Shown piece after piece: positions 1 to 6,800 of a DNA stretch of 10,065 nucleotides. Source of the stretch: Anaerolineae bacterium (lineage in GTDB: Bacteria > Chloroflexota > Anaerolineae > Aggregatilineales > Phototrophicaceae); the NCBI GenBank assembly GCA_020848855.1, contig JADLHH010000557.1, positions 1 to 10,065 of the forward strand. Direction: 5' to 3'. Position 1 is the stretch's first letter; the number at the start of each line of letters is the position of its first letter. A model generated the notes under the pieces. The model was not told where the DNA came from, did no database searches, and worked only from the letters and a program-made list of their open reading frames with translations. The translations under genes and the position numbers were made by a program.

Positions 1-673
1 CCTTGCCGTCGGCGAAACGCTCGATGACGGTGAATTCGCTGACGGCGGGACGACCGTCGCGCATCACGGCGCGCTTGCGCCGATTGTTGGGGTCGCGCCC
101 CAGCGGCACGTCGATACGCCCGGTCGAGGTTTTCGGCGTGCGTTCCAGCAGCGCAATGTAGATTTTCTCGACGGTGCGCTTCTGGAACTGCCCCATCAGC
201 CGGTGGAGTGTCGGGGCGTTTTTGGCGACGACGATCAAGCCGCTGGTGTCCTTGTCGAGCCGGTTGACGATGCCGCGTCGCTTCGGAGCGTAGTTCATCT
301 CGGCAACCTGCGGATAGCGGGCAAGAATCGCGTTGACGAGCGTGCCGCTGGGATTACCCGCGCCGGGATGCACGACCAGCCCGGCGGGCTTGTCGATCAC
401 GGCGAGGTCGTCATCCTCGTAGACGATGGTCAGCGGGATCGGCTCCGGGGCGATGGTGGAATCATCGGCAGGCGGCGGGACGGTGACGGTGATCCGCTCG
501 CTGCCCTTGAGCTTGACGCCGGGCTTGACGACTGCGCCATCGACCGTGACCTGACCGTCGCGGATCAGCGCCTGCACCTGGGTGCGCGTCAGCCGGTCGC
601 CGAGGTGCGCCGTGATGATCTTGTCCAGCCGCTCGCCGGGCGAACCAGCGGTGAAGGTGATGAGGTCAGTCAT
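1..673 (-). CDS. rluD: RluA/RluD-family 23S rRNA pseudouridine synthase, N-terminal part (cut by window edge)
   Basis: The 224 readable codons begin MTDLITFTAGSPGERLDKII. Residues about 13-62 look like an S4 RNA-binding domain (ERLDKII, then TRTQVQALIRDGQVTVDG). The catalytic domain follows: VYEDDDLAVIDKPAGLVVHPG at about 84-104, GIVNRLDKDTSGLIVVAK at 134-151 with the catalytic aspartate as D140, and an RKRAVMRDGRPA stretch near 201-212. In this family the aspartate of the HRLD motif isomerises uridines in 23S rRNA helix 69 or related sites. The usual histidine before RLD is asparagine here (N137). The ATG at 673 is preceded directly by an in-frame TGA, so no earlier start exists; no clear Shine-Dalgarno is visible. 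The family is usually about 300-320 residues, so roughly 80-100 residues lie off the left edge. The family is certain; assignment to RluD rather than another large-subunit paralogue is likely but not proven. Confidence 0.93.
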   Translation of the reverse strand, partial: MTDLITFTAGSPGERLDKIITAHLGDRLTRTQVQALIRDGQVTVDGAVVKPGVKLKGSERITVTVPPPADDSTIAPEPIPLTIVYEDDDLAVIDKPAGLVVHPGAGNPSGTLVNAILARYPQVAEMNYAPKRRGIVNRLDKDTSGLIVVAKNAPTLHRLMGQFQKRTVEKIYIALLERTPKTSTGRIDVPLGRDPNNRRKRAVMRDGRPAVSEFTVIERFADGK

Positions 674-710
674 TCAGGAAGCCATTCCGCGCAGGCACAC
701 AGACCCCGCC

Positions 711-736
711 GGGCAGACACATCGGTCTGCCCCTAC
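711..736. repeat. Intergenic palindrome, copy 1 (GGGCAGAC/GTCTGCCC)
   Basis: Eight-base arms GGGCAGAC (711-718) and GTCTGCCC (725-732) enclose a 6 nt loop and are followed by CTAC. It lies between the divergent rluD and rsfS genes. The arm and the CCCCTAC edge resemble the palindromes at 1191-1231 and 1767-1811. No T run follows, so it is not a standard intrinsic terminator. Confidence 0.55.
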
Positions 737-750
737 AAATCCGACCGCTT

Positions 751-763
751 GCGTATGATACGC
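751..763. promoter_or_regulatory. Perfect 13-mer inverted repeat in the rluD-rsfS divergent region
   Basis: GCGTAT-G-ATACGC is a perfect inverted repeat with a one-base centre. It contains TATGAT on the plus strand and TATCAT on the minus strand, each a possible -10 box. It lies 80 nt upstream of the rluD start and just upstream of the rsfS promoter. It could be a protein-binding site or the rluD -10 region; no matching -35 was found, so this is tentative. Confidence 0.25.
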
Positions 764-780
764 CGAGTATTTGAGGCAAA

Positions 781-808
781 TTGACCGCCGGATAGATTAT
801 GCTACAAT
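781..808 (+). promoter_or_regulatory. Sigma70-type promoter for rsfS
   Basis: TTGACC (781-786) matches 5 of 6 bases of the -35 consensus and TACAAT (803-808) matches 5 of 6 of the -10 consensus, with a 16 nt spacer. Transcription would begin near 814-816, about 15 nt before the Shine-Dalgarno at 830-835. This is the strongest promoter-like sequence in the window. It places both upstream in-frame ATG codons (771 and 807) outside the transcript. Confidence 0.65.
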
Positions 809-842
809 GAGGCTACAGACGACCAAATCAGGAGGATTATTT

Positions 843-1190
843 CTGGACTCGCTCGATTTAGCCCACCATATTGTCGATGCTATCGAAGCCAAGAAAGCCG
901 AGAACATCGTCCTGCTCGACCTCCGCCCCGATGCGATTATCGCCGATTTTTTCATCATCTGCACAGGAAACAGCGACCGCCAGATTCGCGCCATTGCCGA
1001 CGGCGTGCGCGAAGCGATCAAGGAAAACGACAGCCTGCTGCCGGTCTCGGTCGAAGGCGAGTCGCACAGCGGCTGGGTGCTGATGGACTACGGCGACGTG
1101 ATCGTCCACATCTTCGGCGAAGAGCAGCGCGAGTTTTACAATCTGGAAGGCTTCTGGAAAGAAGCCAACGTGCTGTTGAGTATTCAATAA
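843..1190 (+). CDS. rsfS: Ribosomal silencing factor RsfS (YbeB/YqeL/Iojap family)
   Basis: RsfS binds ribosomal protein uL14 on the 50S subunit and blocks joining with 30S, damping translation in starvation. The protein shows the full family pattern: AHHIVDAIEAKKAENIVLLD, then ADFFIICTGNSDRQIRAIAD, then VEGESHSGWVLMDYGDVIVHIF and a closing EEQREFYNLEGFW. A perfect AGGAGG at 830-835 lies 7 nt before CTG 843, giving a 115-residue product close to the usual 105-120. The in-frame ATGs at 771 and 807 would add 24 or 12 residues unlike the family, and both lie upstream of or inside the promoter at 781-808. I therefore prefer CTG 843; ATG 807 is the conventional alternative. The gene is convergent with ndk and divergent from rluD. 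Family identity is very secure, the start less so. Confidence 0.93.
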   Translation: MDSLDLAHHIVDAIEAKKAENIVLLDLRPDAIIADFFIICTGNSDRQIRAIADGVREAIKENDSLLPVSVEGESHSGWVLMDYGDVIVHIFGEEQREFYNLEGFWKEANVLLSIQ

Positions 1191-1227
1191 GGGCGCAGGC
1201 GCAATCTTCGATTGCATGGCTGCGCCC
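1191..1227. terminator. Hairpin between convergent rsfS and ndk (palindrome copy 2)
   Basis: GGGCGCAG (1191-1198) pairs with CTGCGCCC (1220-1227). Nested inside, GCAATC (1201-1206) pairs with GATTGC (1210-1215) around a TTC loop. It begins directly after the rsfS stop and lies 52 nt beyond the ndk stop, so it could end or stabilise transcripts from both sides. There is no T tract on either side, so a role as an intrinsic terminator is uncertain. The outer arm plus CCCCCTAC edge resembles the other GC palindromes in this window. Confidence 0.45.
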
Positions 1228-1279
1228 CCTACCCAAACGCTCCAAACGCCGCGCCCCTGTCAACGGGGGCGTCACGCTG

Positions 1280-1729
1280 CTATTCGAAAATCCAGGGGTC
1301 GGTAACGCGCGACCAACTGACCAGTTCTTCGGGCGTGAAAAAGTTGGCGACTTCAATCGCCCCGTTCTCCGGGCTGTCCGAACCATGCACGAGGTTGCGC
1401 CCAATCTCCAGCGCAAAGTCGGCGCGGATCGTGCCGGCGGCGGCTTTCGACGGATTGGTCGCGCCGATGGTTCCGCGTGCCGCTTCGACGGCGTTGGTTC
1501 CCTCAAGCGCCATCACGACGACCGGAGCGGACGTGATGTAGCTGACCAGCCCCTCGTAAAACGGCTTGCCCTGATGCACGGCGTAGTGCTTTTCCGCCAG
1601 CGCGCGCGAAACCTGAATGAACTTCATGCCGACGATGCGCAGCCCGCGCTGCTCGAAACGGCGCAGAATTTCGCCGGACAGCCCGCGCTGCACGGCATCC
1701 GGCTTGATGATGATCAGCGTGCGTTCCAC
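1280..1729 (-). CDS. ndk: Nucleoside diphosphate kinase
   Basis: Ndk transfers the gamma-phosphate of ATP to other nucleoside diphosphates through a phosphohistidine, keeping NTP and dNTP pools balanced in the cytoplasm. The sequence has the ERTLIIIKPDAVQRG opening, the KPFYEGLVSYITSAPVVVM strand, the GATNPSKAAAGTIRADFA loop and the active-site stretch NLVHGSDSPENGAIEVANFF carrying the phosphorylated histidine. The chosen GTG at 1729 gives 149 residues, close to the family's 140-150. It is supported by AGGAG at 1736-1740, 6 nt upstream. An in-frame ATG at 1750 would add seven residues (MHCKESS) that bypass this ribosome site. The gene lies on the same strand as, and 119 nt downstream of, the TPR operon, so read-through is possible, but a palindrome and a candidate promoter intervene. 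Confidence 0.97.
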   Translation of the reverse strand: MERTLIIIKPDAVQRGLSGEILRRFEQRGLRIVGMKFIQVSRALAEKHYAVHQGKPFYEGLVSYITSAPVVVMALEGTNAVEAARGTIGATNPSKAAAGTIRADFALEIGRNLVHGSDSPENGAIEVANFFTPEELVSWSRVTDPWIFE

Positions 1730-1766
1730 AGATGACTCCTTACAATGCAAACGCTGCGTGTCATAC

Positions 1767-1811
1767 GTAGGGGCACGCCCATCTCCGATGGGACGCGCGC
1801 TGTGCCCCTAC
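1767..1811. repeat. Intergenic palindrome, copy 3 (GTAGGGGCAC/GTGCCCCTAC)
   Basis: Ten-base perfect arms GTAGGGGCAC (1767-1776) and GTGCCCCTAC (1802-1811) enclose a second hairpin CCCATC (1778-1783)/GATGGG (1787-1792) with a TCC loop. It sits between the end of the TPR operon and the ndk start. No T run follows on either strand. It has the same nested hairpin plan as the element at 1191-1227 and shares the CCCCTAC edge with the one at 711-736, which suggests a dispersed small repeat family. Confidence 0.6.
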
Positions 1812-1847
1812 ATACCATTTGAGCGTTATATAACGATTATCGTGGGG

Positions 1848-1853
1848 ATTATA
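1848..1853 (-). promoter_or_regulatory. Candidate -10 box for ndk
   Basis: On the minus strand this reads TATAAT, a perfect -10 consensus, overlapping the stop codon of the upstream TPR gene. The best-spaced -35 (minus TTACCG, 1871-1876) matches only 3 of 6 bases. If used, ndk would have a leader of about 110 nt that contains the palindrome at 1767-1811. A separate 10-base palindrome GTTATATAAC lies just downstream at 1825-1834. Confidence 0.3.
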
Positions 1854-3864
1854 GCTGATTGAGCGCTTCGCGGTAAGTGTTGAGCGCCGCCTGAAGCTTG
1901 CCCTGCCGCATCAAGCCGTCGCCCAATACCCGATACACAGACGGCGTCGTCTTGTACGAGCGGACAAGCTGTGTCAGTTCGGCAACGACCGCCTCCAGTT
2001 CGGTGCTGCTGCGGATCATCGACTCGTAATCCGCCAGCGCGCCTTCAAGATCGCCGCTGCGCTCGCGGTCGCGCGCCCGTTCGAGCACGGCAGCCACCTC
2101 GCCTTCGGGAACGCGGGCAGGCGCTGGTGTTGGCGCAGGCGTTGGCAGGGGTGTCACGACCGCCTGAACTGGCTCCGGTTCGGGTTCGGGCGCAGCGAAC
2201 ACCTCCGGCTCGGCGATAGTCTCGACCAGCCAATCCGGCACTTCCTCCGGTGTGACCGAGTCCTCGACTTCCTTGAGCCAGTCGGGCACATCGCCGAACA
2301 CATCCACCTCGGCGGCGGCATACACTTCGACTGGTTCCGGCTCGGCGGGCTGCTCCTCGCCGCCCATCCACACCGGGATCGGCTGCGGCTGCCCTGCCGC
2401 AAGGTCTTTTTCTTCGGCTAAGGCAGCTTCCGCCAGTTCGGGCAGGGCTTCCTCATCGGCGATCTGTTGATCGACGGCGGCGACGCGCGCCGGGTCGGCG
2501 ATATTCTGCTGATACCAGCCGGGCACGGTGGTGATGTCGATTTCGCCACCCTGCTCGTACTCGGCGTCGAAGGCTTCTGTCCAGGGATCGTTGGGGTCAA
2601 CCTCAACTTCGGCAGCGGACTGCGACGCCACGATGACCGGTTCGGACGGCGCGGATTCTTCCTCCGGCTCGAAGATGCTTTCCAGGTCGGACTCTTCGCC
2701 TTCGATCATATCCGAGGTCAGCCAGTCGGGCATCGCTGTCGAGGCTGCCTCGGAAGGCGGCGCGGCGAACATTTCGTCGAGTGGCTTAGTCGGCGTGGGC
2801 GCGTCTTCGACGGGGCGCATCTGCGAGAGCCAGTCGGGGAGTTCGGCAGGCTCCGGGGGCAAATCGTCCACTGCTTCGAGATATTCGTCCTCTTCGGCAA
2901 GCTGATCCGCCTGCTGGTCGAGGAAATACTGCATCTGCTCGCGCGTTACCGTGCCGGTGGAAATCGCGTCCTCGATGGCGTCAATCGACATCTCATCGTC
3001 TTCCGATTCGGACACCTGCGTGGCGAGAACGCCGTCTTCGCTGTAGCCCTCTTCGCCCGCCAGCGATTCCAGCCACTGCGCCGGGTTTTCGAGCGCTTCC
3101 GGCTCGGCGGTGCGGCGCGTCGGCAGCGTATCGAACGAGAACGGCTGGTATTCCTCATCCTCGACTTCGGTGTCGCCCGGCTGCGGGATGTTCATGCGTG
3201 CGTCGGTGGTGAGTTCCTCGTCCTTCGCGCCCTGACGCTTGGCGAGCGTCTCCAGCCATTCCATCGGGTTGACGCCCTGCGCGAACGGGTCGAGCTTCTC
3301 TGATTCTTCCTCGTCGTCCGCGCCGAGCCGTTCAAGCGACTCTTCGGCGACCTGCGAGCGAGCGAGGTCTTCCAGCCAAGCCATCGGGTCGGTGGGCGCG
3401 GCTGCGGGCGCTTTGGGCGCTTCCACGACAGGCGCAGGCGGCGAAGGTGGTGGCGCAGCAGGCTTGAGCGGCGCGTCGGACAGATCGAGGTTGAACAGGT
3501 CGTCAGTCTGGTCGGCGGCGAGGCTTTCGAGCCAGGCAAGCGTCCCGGTGACGCCGGGGGTCGGTGGTGGTGGCGGTGCTGGCTTGGCGGCAGGCTGCGC
3601 GGGAACCGGGGTCGGCGTGGTCATTCGCGGCGCGGGCGGTGGCGCGGCAGCAGCCGGCGCTGCTTTGGGCTTATCGTCTTCCTGTCCATAGGGCACATAA
3701 CCCGGCTCGTCGATCACCACCGTGCTGGGATCAATCTCGGCGATGTCCATGTCCGCGGCAGTCGTGAAGCCTTCGGATGCGCCCTGGCGTTTCGCCAGAG
3801 TCTCCATCCATGCCATGATTTCTTCCTGCGACATACTGTCGAAGTCGGGCATATTCTCGGACAT
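1849..3864 (-). CDS. Acidic repeat protein with tryptophan motifs and a C-terminal TPR domain, function unknown
   Basis: This 671-residue product has no signal peptide or membrane segment and should be cytoplasmic. I know no characterised homologue. The N-terminal half holds five copies of PxxW(L/M)ExLA, with tryptophans at residues 19, 111, 163, 203 and 264, joined by acidic or Pro/Ala-rich linkers (70-104 and 134-158). The second half holds (V/L/M/I)P(D/G/V)W motifs with tryptophans at 345, 381, 450, 499, 529 and 545. A Pro-Ala hinge (about 570-584) leads to a TPR-like C-terminus (587-671), whose clearest unit is YRVLGDGLMRQGKLQAALNT near 644-663. GAGGG seven bases before the ATG supports the start. 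It lies 22 nt downstream of the 1178-residue gene in an apparent operon. The reversed domain order relative to that gene suggests a paralogous or partner scaffold; this is inference. Confidence 0.85.
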   Translation of the reverse strand: MSENMPDFDSMSQEEIMAWMETLAKRQGASEGFTTAADMDIAEIDPSTVVIDEPGYVPYGQEDDKPKAAPAAAAPPPAPRMTTPTPVPAQPAAKPAPPPPPTPGVTGTLAWLESLAADQTDDLFNLDLSDAPLKPAAPPPSPPAPVVEAPKAPAAAPTDPMAWLEDLARSQVAEESLERLGADDEEESEKLDPFAQGVNPMEWLETLAKRQGAKDEELTTDARMNIPQPGDTEVEDEEYQPFSFDTLPTRRTAEPEALENPAQWLESLAGEEGYSEDGVLATQVSESEDDEMSIDAIEDAISTGTVTREQMQYFLDQQADQLAEEDEYLEAVDDLPPEPAELPDWLSQMRPVEDAPTPTKPLDEMFAAPPSEAASTAMPDWLTSDMIEGEESDLESIFEPEEESAPSEPVIVASQSAAEVEVDPNDPWTEAFDAEYEQGGEIDITTVPGWYQQNIADPARVAAVDQQIADEEALPELAEAALAEEKDLAAGQPQPIPVWMGGEEQPAEPEPVEVYAAAEVDVFGDVPDWLKEVEDSVTPEEVPDWLVETIAEPEVFAAPEPEPEPVQAVVTPLPTPAPTPAPARVPEGEVAAVLERARDRERSGDLEGALADYESMIRSSTELEAVVAELTQLVRSYKTTPSVYRVLGDGLMRQGKLQAALNTYREALNQL
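3226..3804 (-). repeat. Two diverged copies of the ETLAKRQGA motif within the 671-residue protein
   Basis: Residues 21-29 (3778-3804) and 205-213 (3226-3252) both encode ETLAKRQGA, followed at similar distances by TTAADMDI and TTDARMNI. Six of the nine codons differ at synonymous sites only (ACT/ACG, CTG/CTC, GCG/GCC, AAA/AAG, CGC/CGT, GCA/GCG). The feature spans both copies and the intervening DNA. Confidence 0.7.
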
Positions 3865-3886
3865 TACGCGTCCCTCTCAAGCAGAA

Positions 3887-6800
3887 TCAACGCAGCCATT
3901 CGGGCACATCGGCATCGGCATCATCGGAAGGCCAGTCGGGGAGATCGTCATCGGCGCTGCTGTCATCCGGCGACACACTGGACGACCCCAGCCAACTCGG
4001 CAGACGCGAGAACGCGAATTCCGGGCGGCGGGTCGCCGCTATTTCTTCCTCGACAAGATTGTTCAGCCACGCGAATTCGCGCTGTGCCGTGTCGTCGTCT
4101 ACGGGTTCTTCTTCGTCTTCGTCGGCATATTCTTCACTGCCGGGTTCGTAGTCCACGTCCAGACCCGGAACCATCGCGTTCAGCCAGTCGGGCGCGTTGT
4201 GCGCAGGCGTCGCTTCGAGGAAGGCATCGTCGGCTTCAGAGAGGAAACCGTATTCCTCCTCCTGCTCTGGCTCGTAGTCTTCCTCATCATAATCATCGCC
4301 CACTTCGGCGATGCGTTCCTCTTCGATTTCATCTTCTTCGAGCAGCGGCTGTTCGGCAGCGACAGCTTCTTCGCCCGCTTCCTCGTCGTCCAGCCACGAC
4401 AGATCATCTTCGGCGATCTGCGGCTCGGTATCGGCTTCCGGCTCCAGTTCGGACAGCCAGCCTGGAATCGCTTCGGCAACCGGCTCTTCCGGTTCAGGCA
4501 GCGGCTCCACACTGAAGGGCATTACTGCTTCGATTTCCTCAACGTCCTCGTCGCCCAGCCCGGCGCTGGCGAGCCAGTCGGGCATTTCCGCCGTGATTGC
4601 CGCCGGTTCGGATACCTCAGCTTCGCCAGATTCGGCTTCGTCGCTCATCCACGGGAAGTCACCATATTCGGCGGCGGGCTGCTCGACTGCTTCTTCCTCG
4701 TCTACCATCCACGGGAAGTCGCTCGCGTCCGGCGGCTCCAGTTCCGGTTCCGGCTCGGCTTCAGGCTCCACGTCCATCTCCGGTTCGGGTTCGCTCATTT
4801 CGGCTTCCGGCATCGTTTCGGTCGATTCGACTTCTTCCGGCTCCAGCGCCGCCATCCAGTCGGGTATGTCGCCTTCGGTGAGCGCTTCGGCTTCATCCGG
4901 CTGGACTTCGTCAGGCTGGGTTTCTTCAGCGGCACTGAGCCAGCTCAGGTCTTCTTCGGCTGCCGGCTCGGCGTCCGGCTCCGACTCTTCTTCTTCGGGC
5001 GCCATCTCGGATAGCCAGTCGGGCATCTCTGCCGCGACCGCTTCAGATTCGGCTTCCTCGGACTCTTCGGTCATTTCTTCCGGCTCGTCCGCCATCCACG
5101 GGAAGTCGCTCATATCGGGCGGTTCCAGTTCCGGCTCAGATGATTCGGTGCTGTCATCGGCTGCGGATACCGACTGCGCGTTCGGCTCCAGATTCGCCAG
5201 CCAGTCGGGTATCTCCGCTTCCACAAGCTCGGCTTCGGTGTCGTCGCCCGTTTCGGCTGCGCCCAGCCACGACAGATCCCCTTCAGCGACAATTTCGGCA
5301 TCGTCGGTTTCGCCCGATTCCGCTTCCGGTTCCAGTGCCGCCATCCAGTCGGGCATCTCCGCTTTCAACGCTTCCTCGGTATCGGCAGCCTCGAGGGCGT
5401 CATCCGGCTGCGACACCAGACTGCGCATCCAGTCCACGTCCTCGTCTTCGGGTTCTACAGGTTTGTGCAAATACTCGTCACTCATCCCCGTCTCTTCCTC
5501 CGCCGCCTCAACCGCCAACTGCGCGACCGGTTCGCCCGCATCCAGCGTGAATTCGTCACCGAACGAGGCTTCGCCTGTGAGCGCTTCTCTGCTCGACTCC
5601 GGTTGGTCGAGTTCCAGCAGCCAGTCGGGGTTTTCCGTAACCGGCGGCTTTGGCTCGGTCGCCAAGCCGAACTGGTTCATCCATTCGTCCATTTCATCGT
5701 CGACGACCGGTTCTTCCGCCGGCTTGCTGATCCAGTCGAGGTTGGCTTCCTGAAGCATGGCAGTCAACCCCTTGCGCGCGCCGGGAACGACCGGCTGCAC
5801 GTCTTCGGAGGATGGTTCATCCTCCTCAGTGGTCTCGGCAGCGGCGAAACCCTCCCACACGTCTGCCGAGTCGTCGGCAGCCAGCCCGTCGAGGCTGAGC
5901 GCTTCGTCCAGCAACTGCTCGTCCCGAAGCCAGTCGAACGGTTCCAGTTCGGCATCAACTTCGGGGGCGTCCGAGAGCACGTCGTCGAGCGTCACGCCGG
6001 AGTCATTTCCGCGCCAGGCGAACGGGTCGTCGTCATCGTCGGCGGGCGCAGCCGAGACGGGCGTCACATGCTCTGCGCCCGGTTCCAGTCTGGAATCGCG
6101 CAGCCACGCCATCGGGTCGCCGTCGTCATCGTCAGCGGGTGCACCGACAAATGCTGCTTCATCATTCGTATCATCCGTGCCCTGCCCGGCTGTCGAGTCG
6201 CGCAGCCACGCCATTGGATCTTCCTCTTCGATGGTGGGCATCGAATCATCAAACAGGTCTTCGTAACGAGCATCGTCAATACCACCATCGACGATCTCGA
6301 CGCCAGCACCGTGCAGCCACGCCATCGGGTCGTCAGGGTCAAGCGTCGAGGGCGCTGCGAACATAGCTTCCAGTTCATCGGCATCCGCCGGTTCGGGCTG
6401 CCCGAACATGTCGTTGAAGTCGATGTCTTCCTGCTGCTCTTCTTCCGCCATCGCGGCGAAGCGCACTGAAGTCGGCTCGTTGACCGTTTCAGCTTCCGGT
6501 TCGGGCGCGGCGGCATTTCTGCCGCTGAGCATGGCGCTCGCCCAATCGGAGAGGTCCTCGCTCGGAGTCTCCTGCACGACTTCGCCCGCCGGGGTGGGCA
6601 GCGAGGCGATCTCCTGCAGCCAGTCGAGCCGCGAACTGGCGAGTTCGCTCTGCGCGGTGCGGACGTAATCCAGCTCGTCCAGCTTGAAGGCATCGTCTTC
6701 GGGCGGATAGCCCTGCGCGACTTCAACAGCAAGATACGGATCGACCGCTTCCAGCCGGTTGACGTAGCGCTGAGCATCGGACGGTCGATTGACGTTGAGC

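Noticed and set aside
203..784. 193-codon open frame on the plus strand
   Set aside because: Antisense to the pseudouridine synthase gene, which shows S4 and catalytic motifs on the minus strand.
1191..1811. Riboswitch or structured RNA near ndk
   Set aside because: Only simple nested hairpins are visible, with no known riboswitch core; better explained as small palindromic repeats.
2467..3303. 278-codon open frame on the plus strand
   Set aside because: Antisense shadow of the 671-residue gene; the minus frame has coherent repeated motifs and a TPR, the plus frame has none.
3722..5014. 430-codon open frame on the plus strand
   Set aside because: Also antisense to the large TPR gene, Arg/Phe-rich with no recognisable family and no ribosome site; a by-product of the biased codon use.
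4380..5360. Repetitive DNA considered as a CRISPR or mobile repeat array
   Set aside because: The repeats are codon-phased within a long open reading frame, with variable spacing and acidic coding spacers; no fixed repeat/spacer lengths.
4311..5753. 480-codon serine-rich open frame on the plus strand
   Set aside because: It is antisense to the acidic repeat gene. Runs of Glu/Asp codons read backwards in this frame give Ser codons and few stops. The product is low complexity with no domain.
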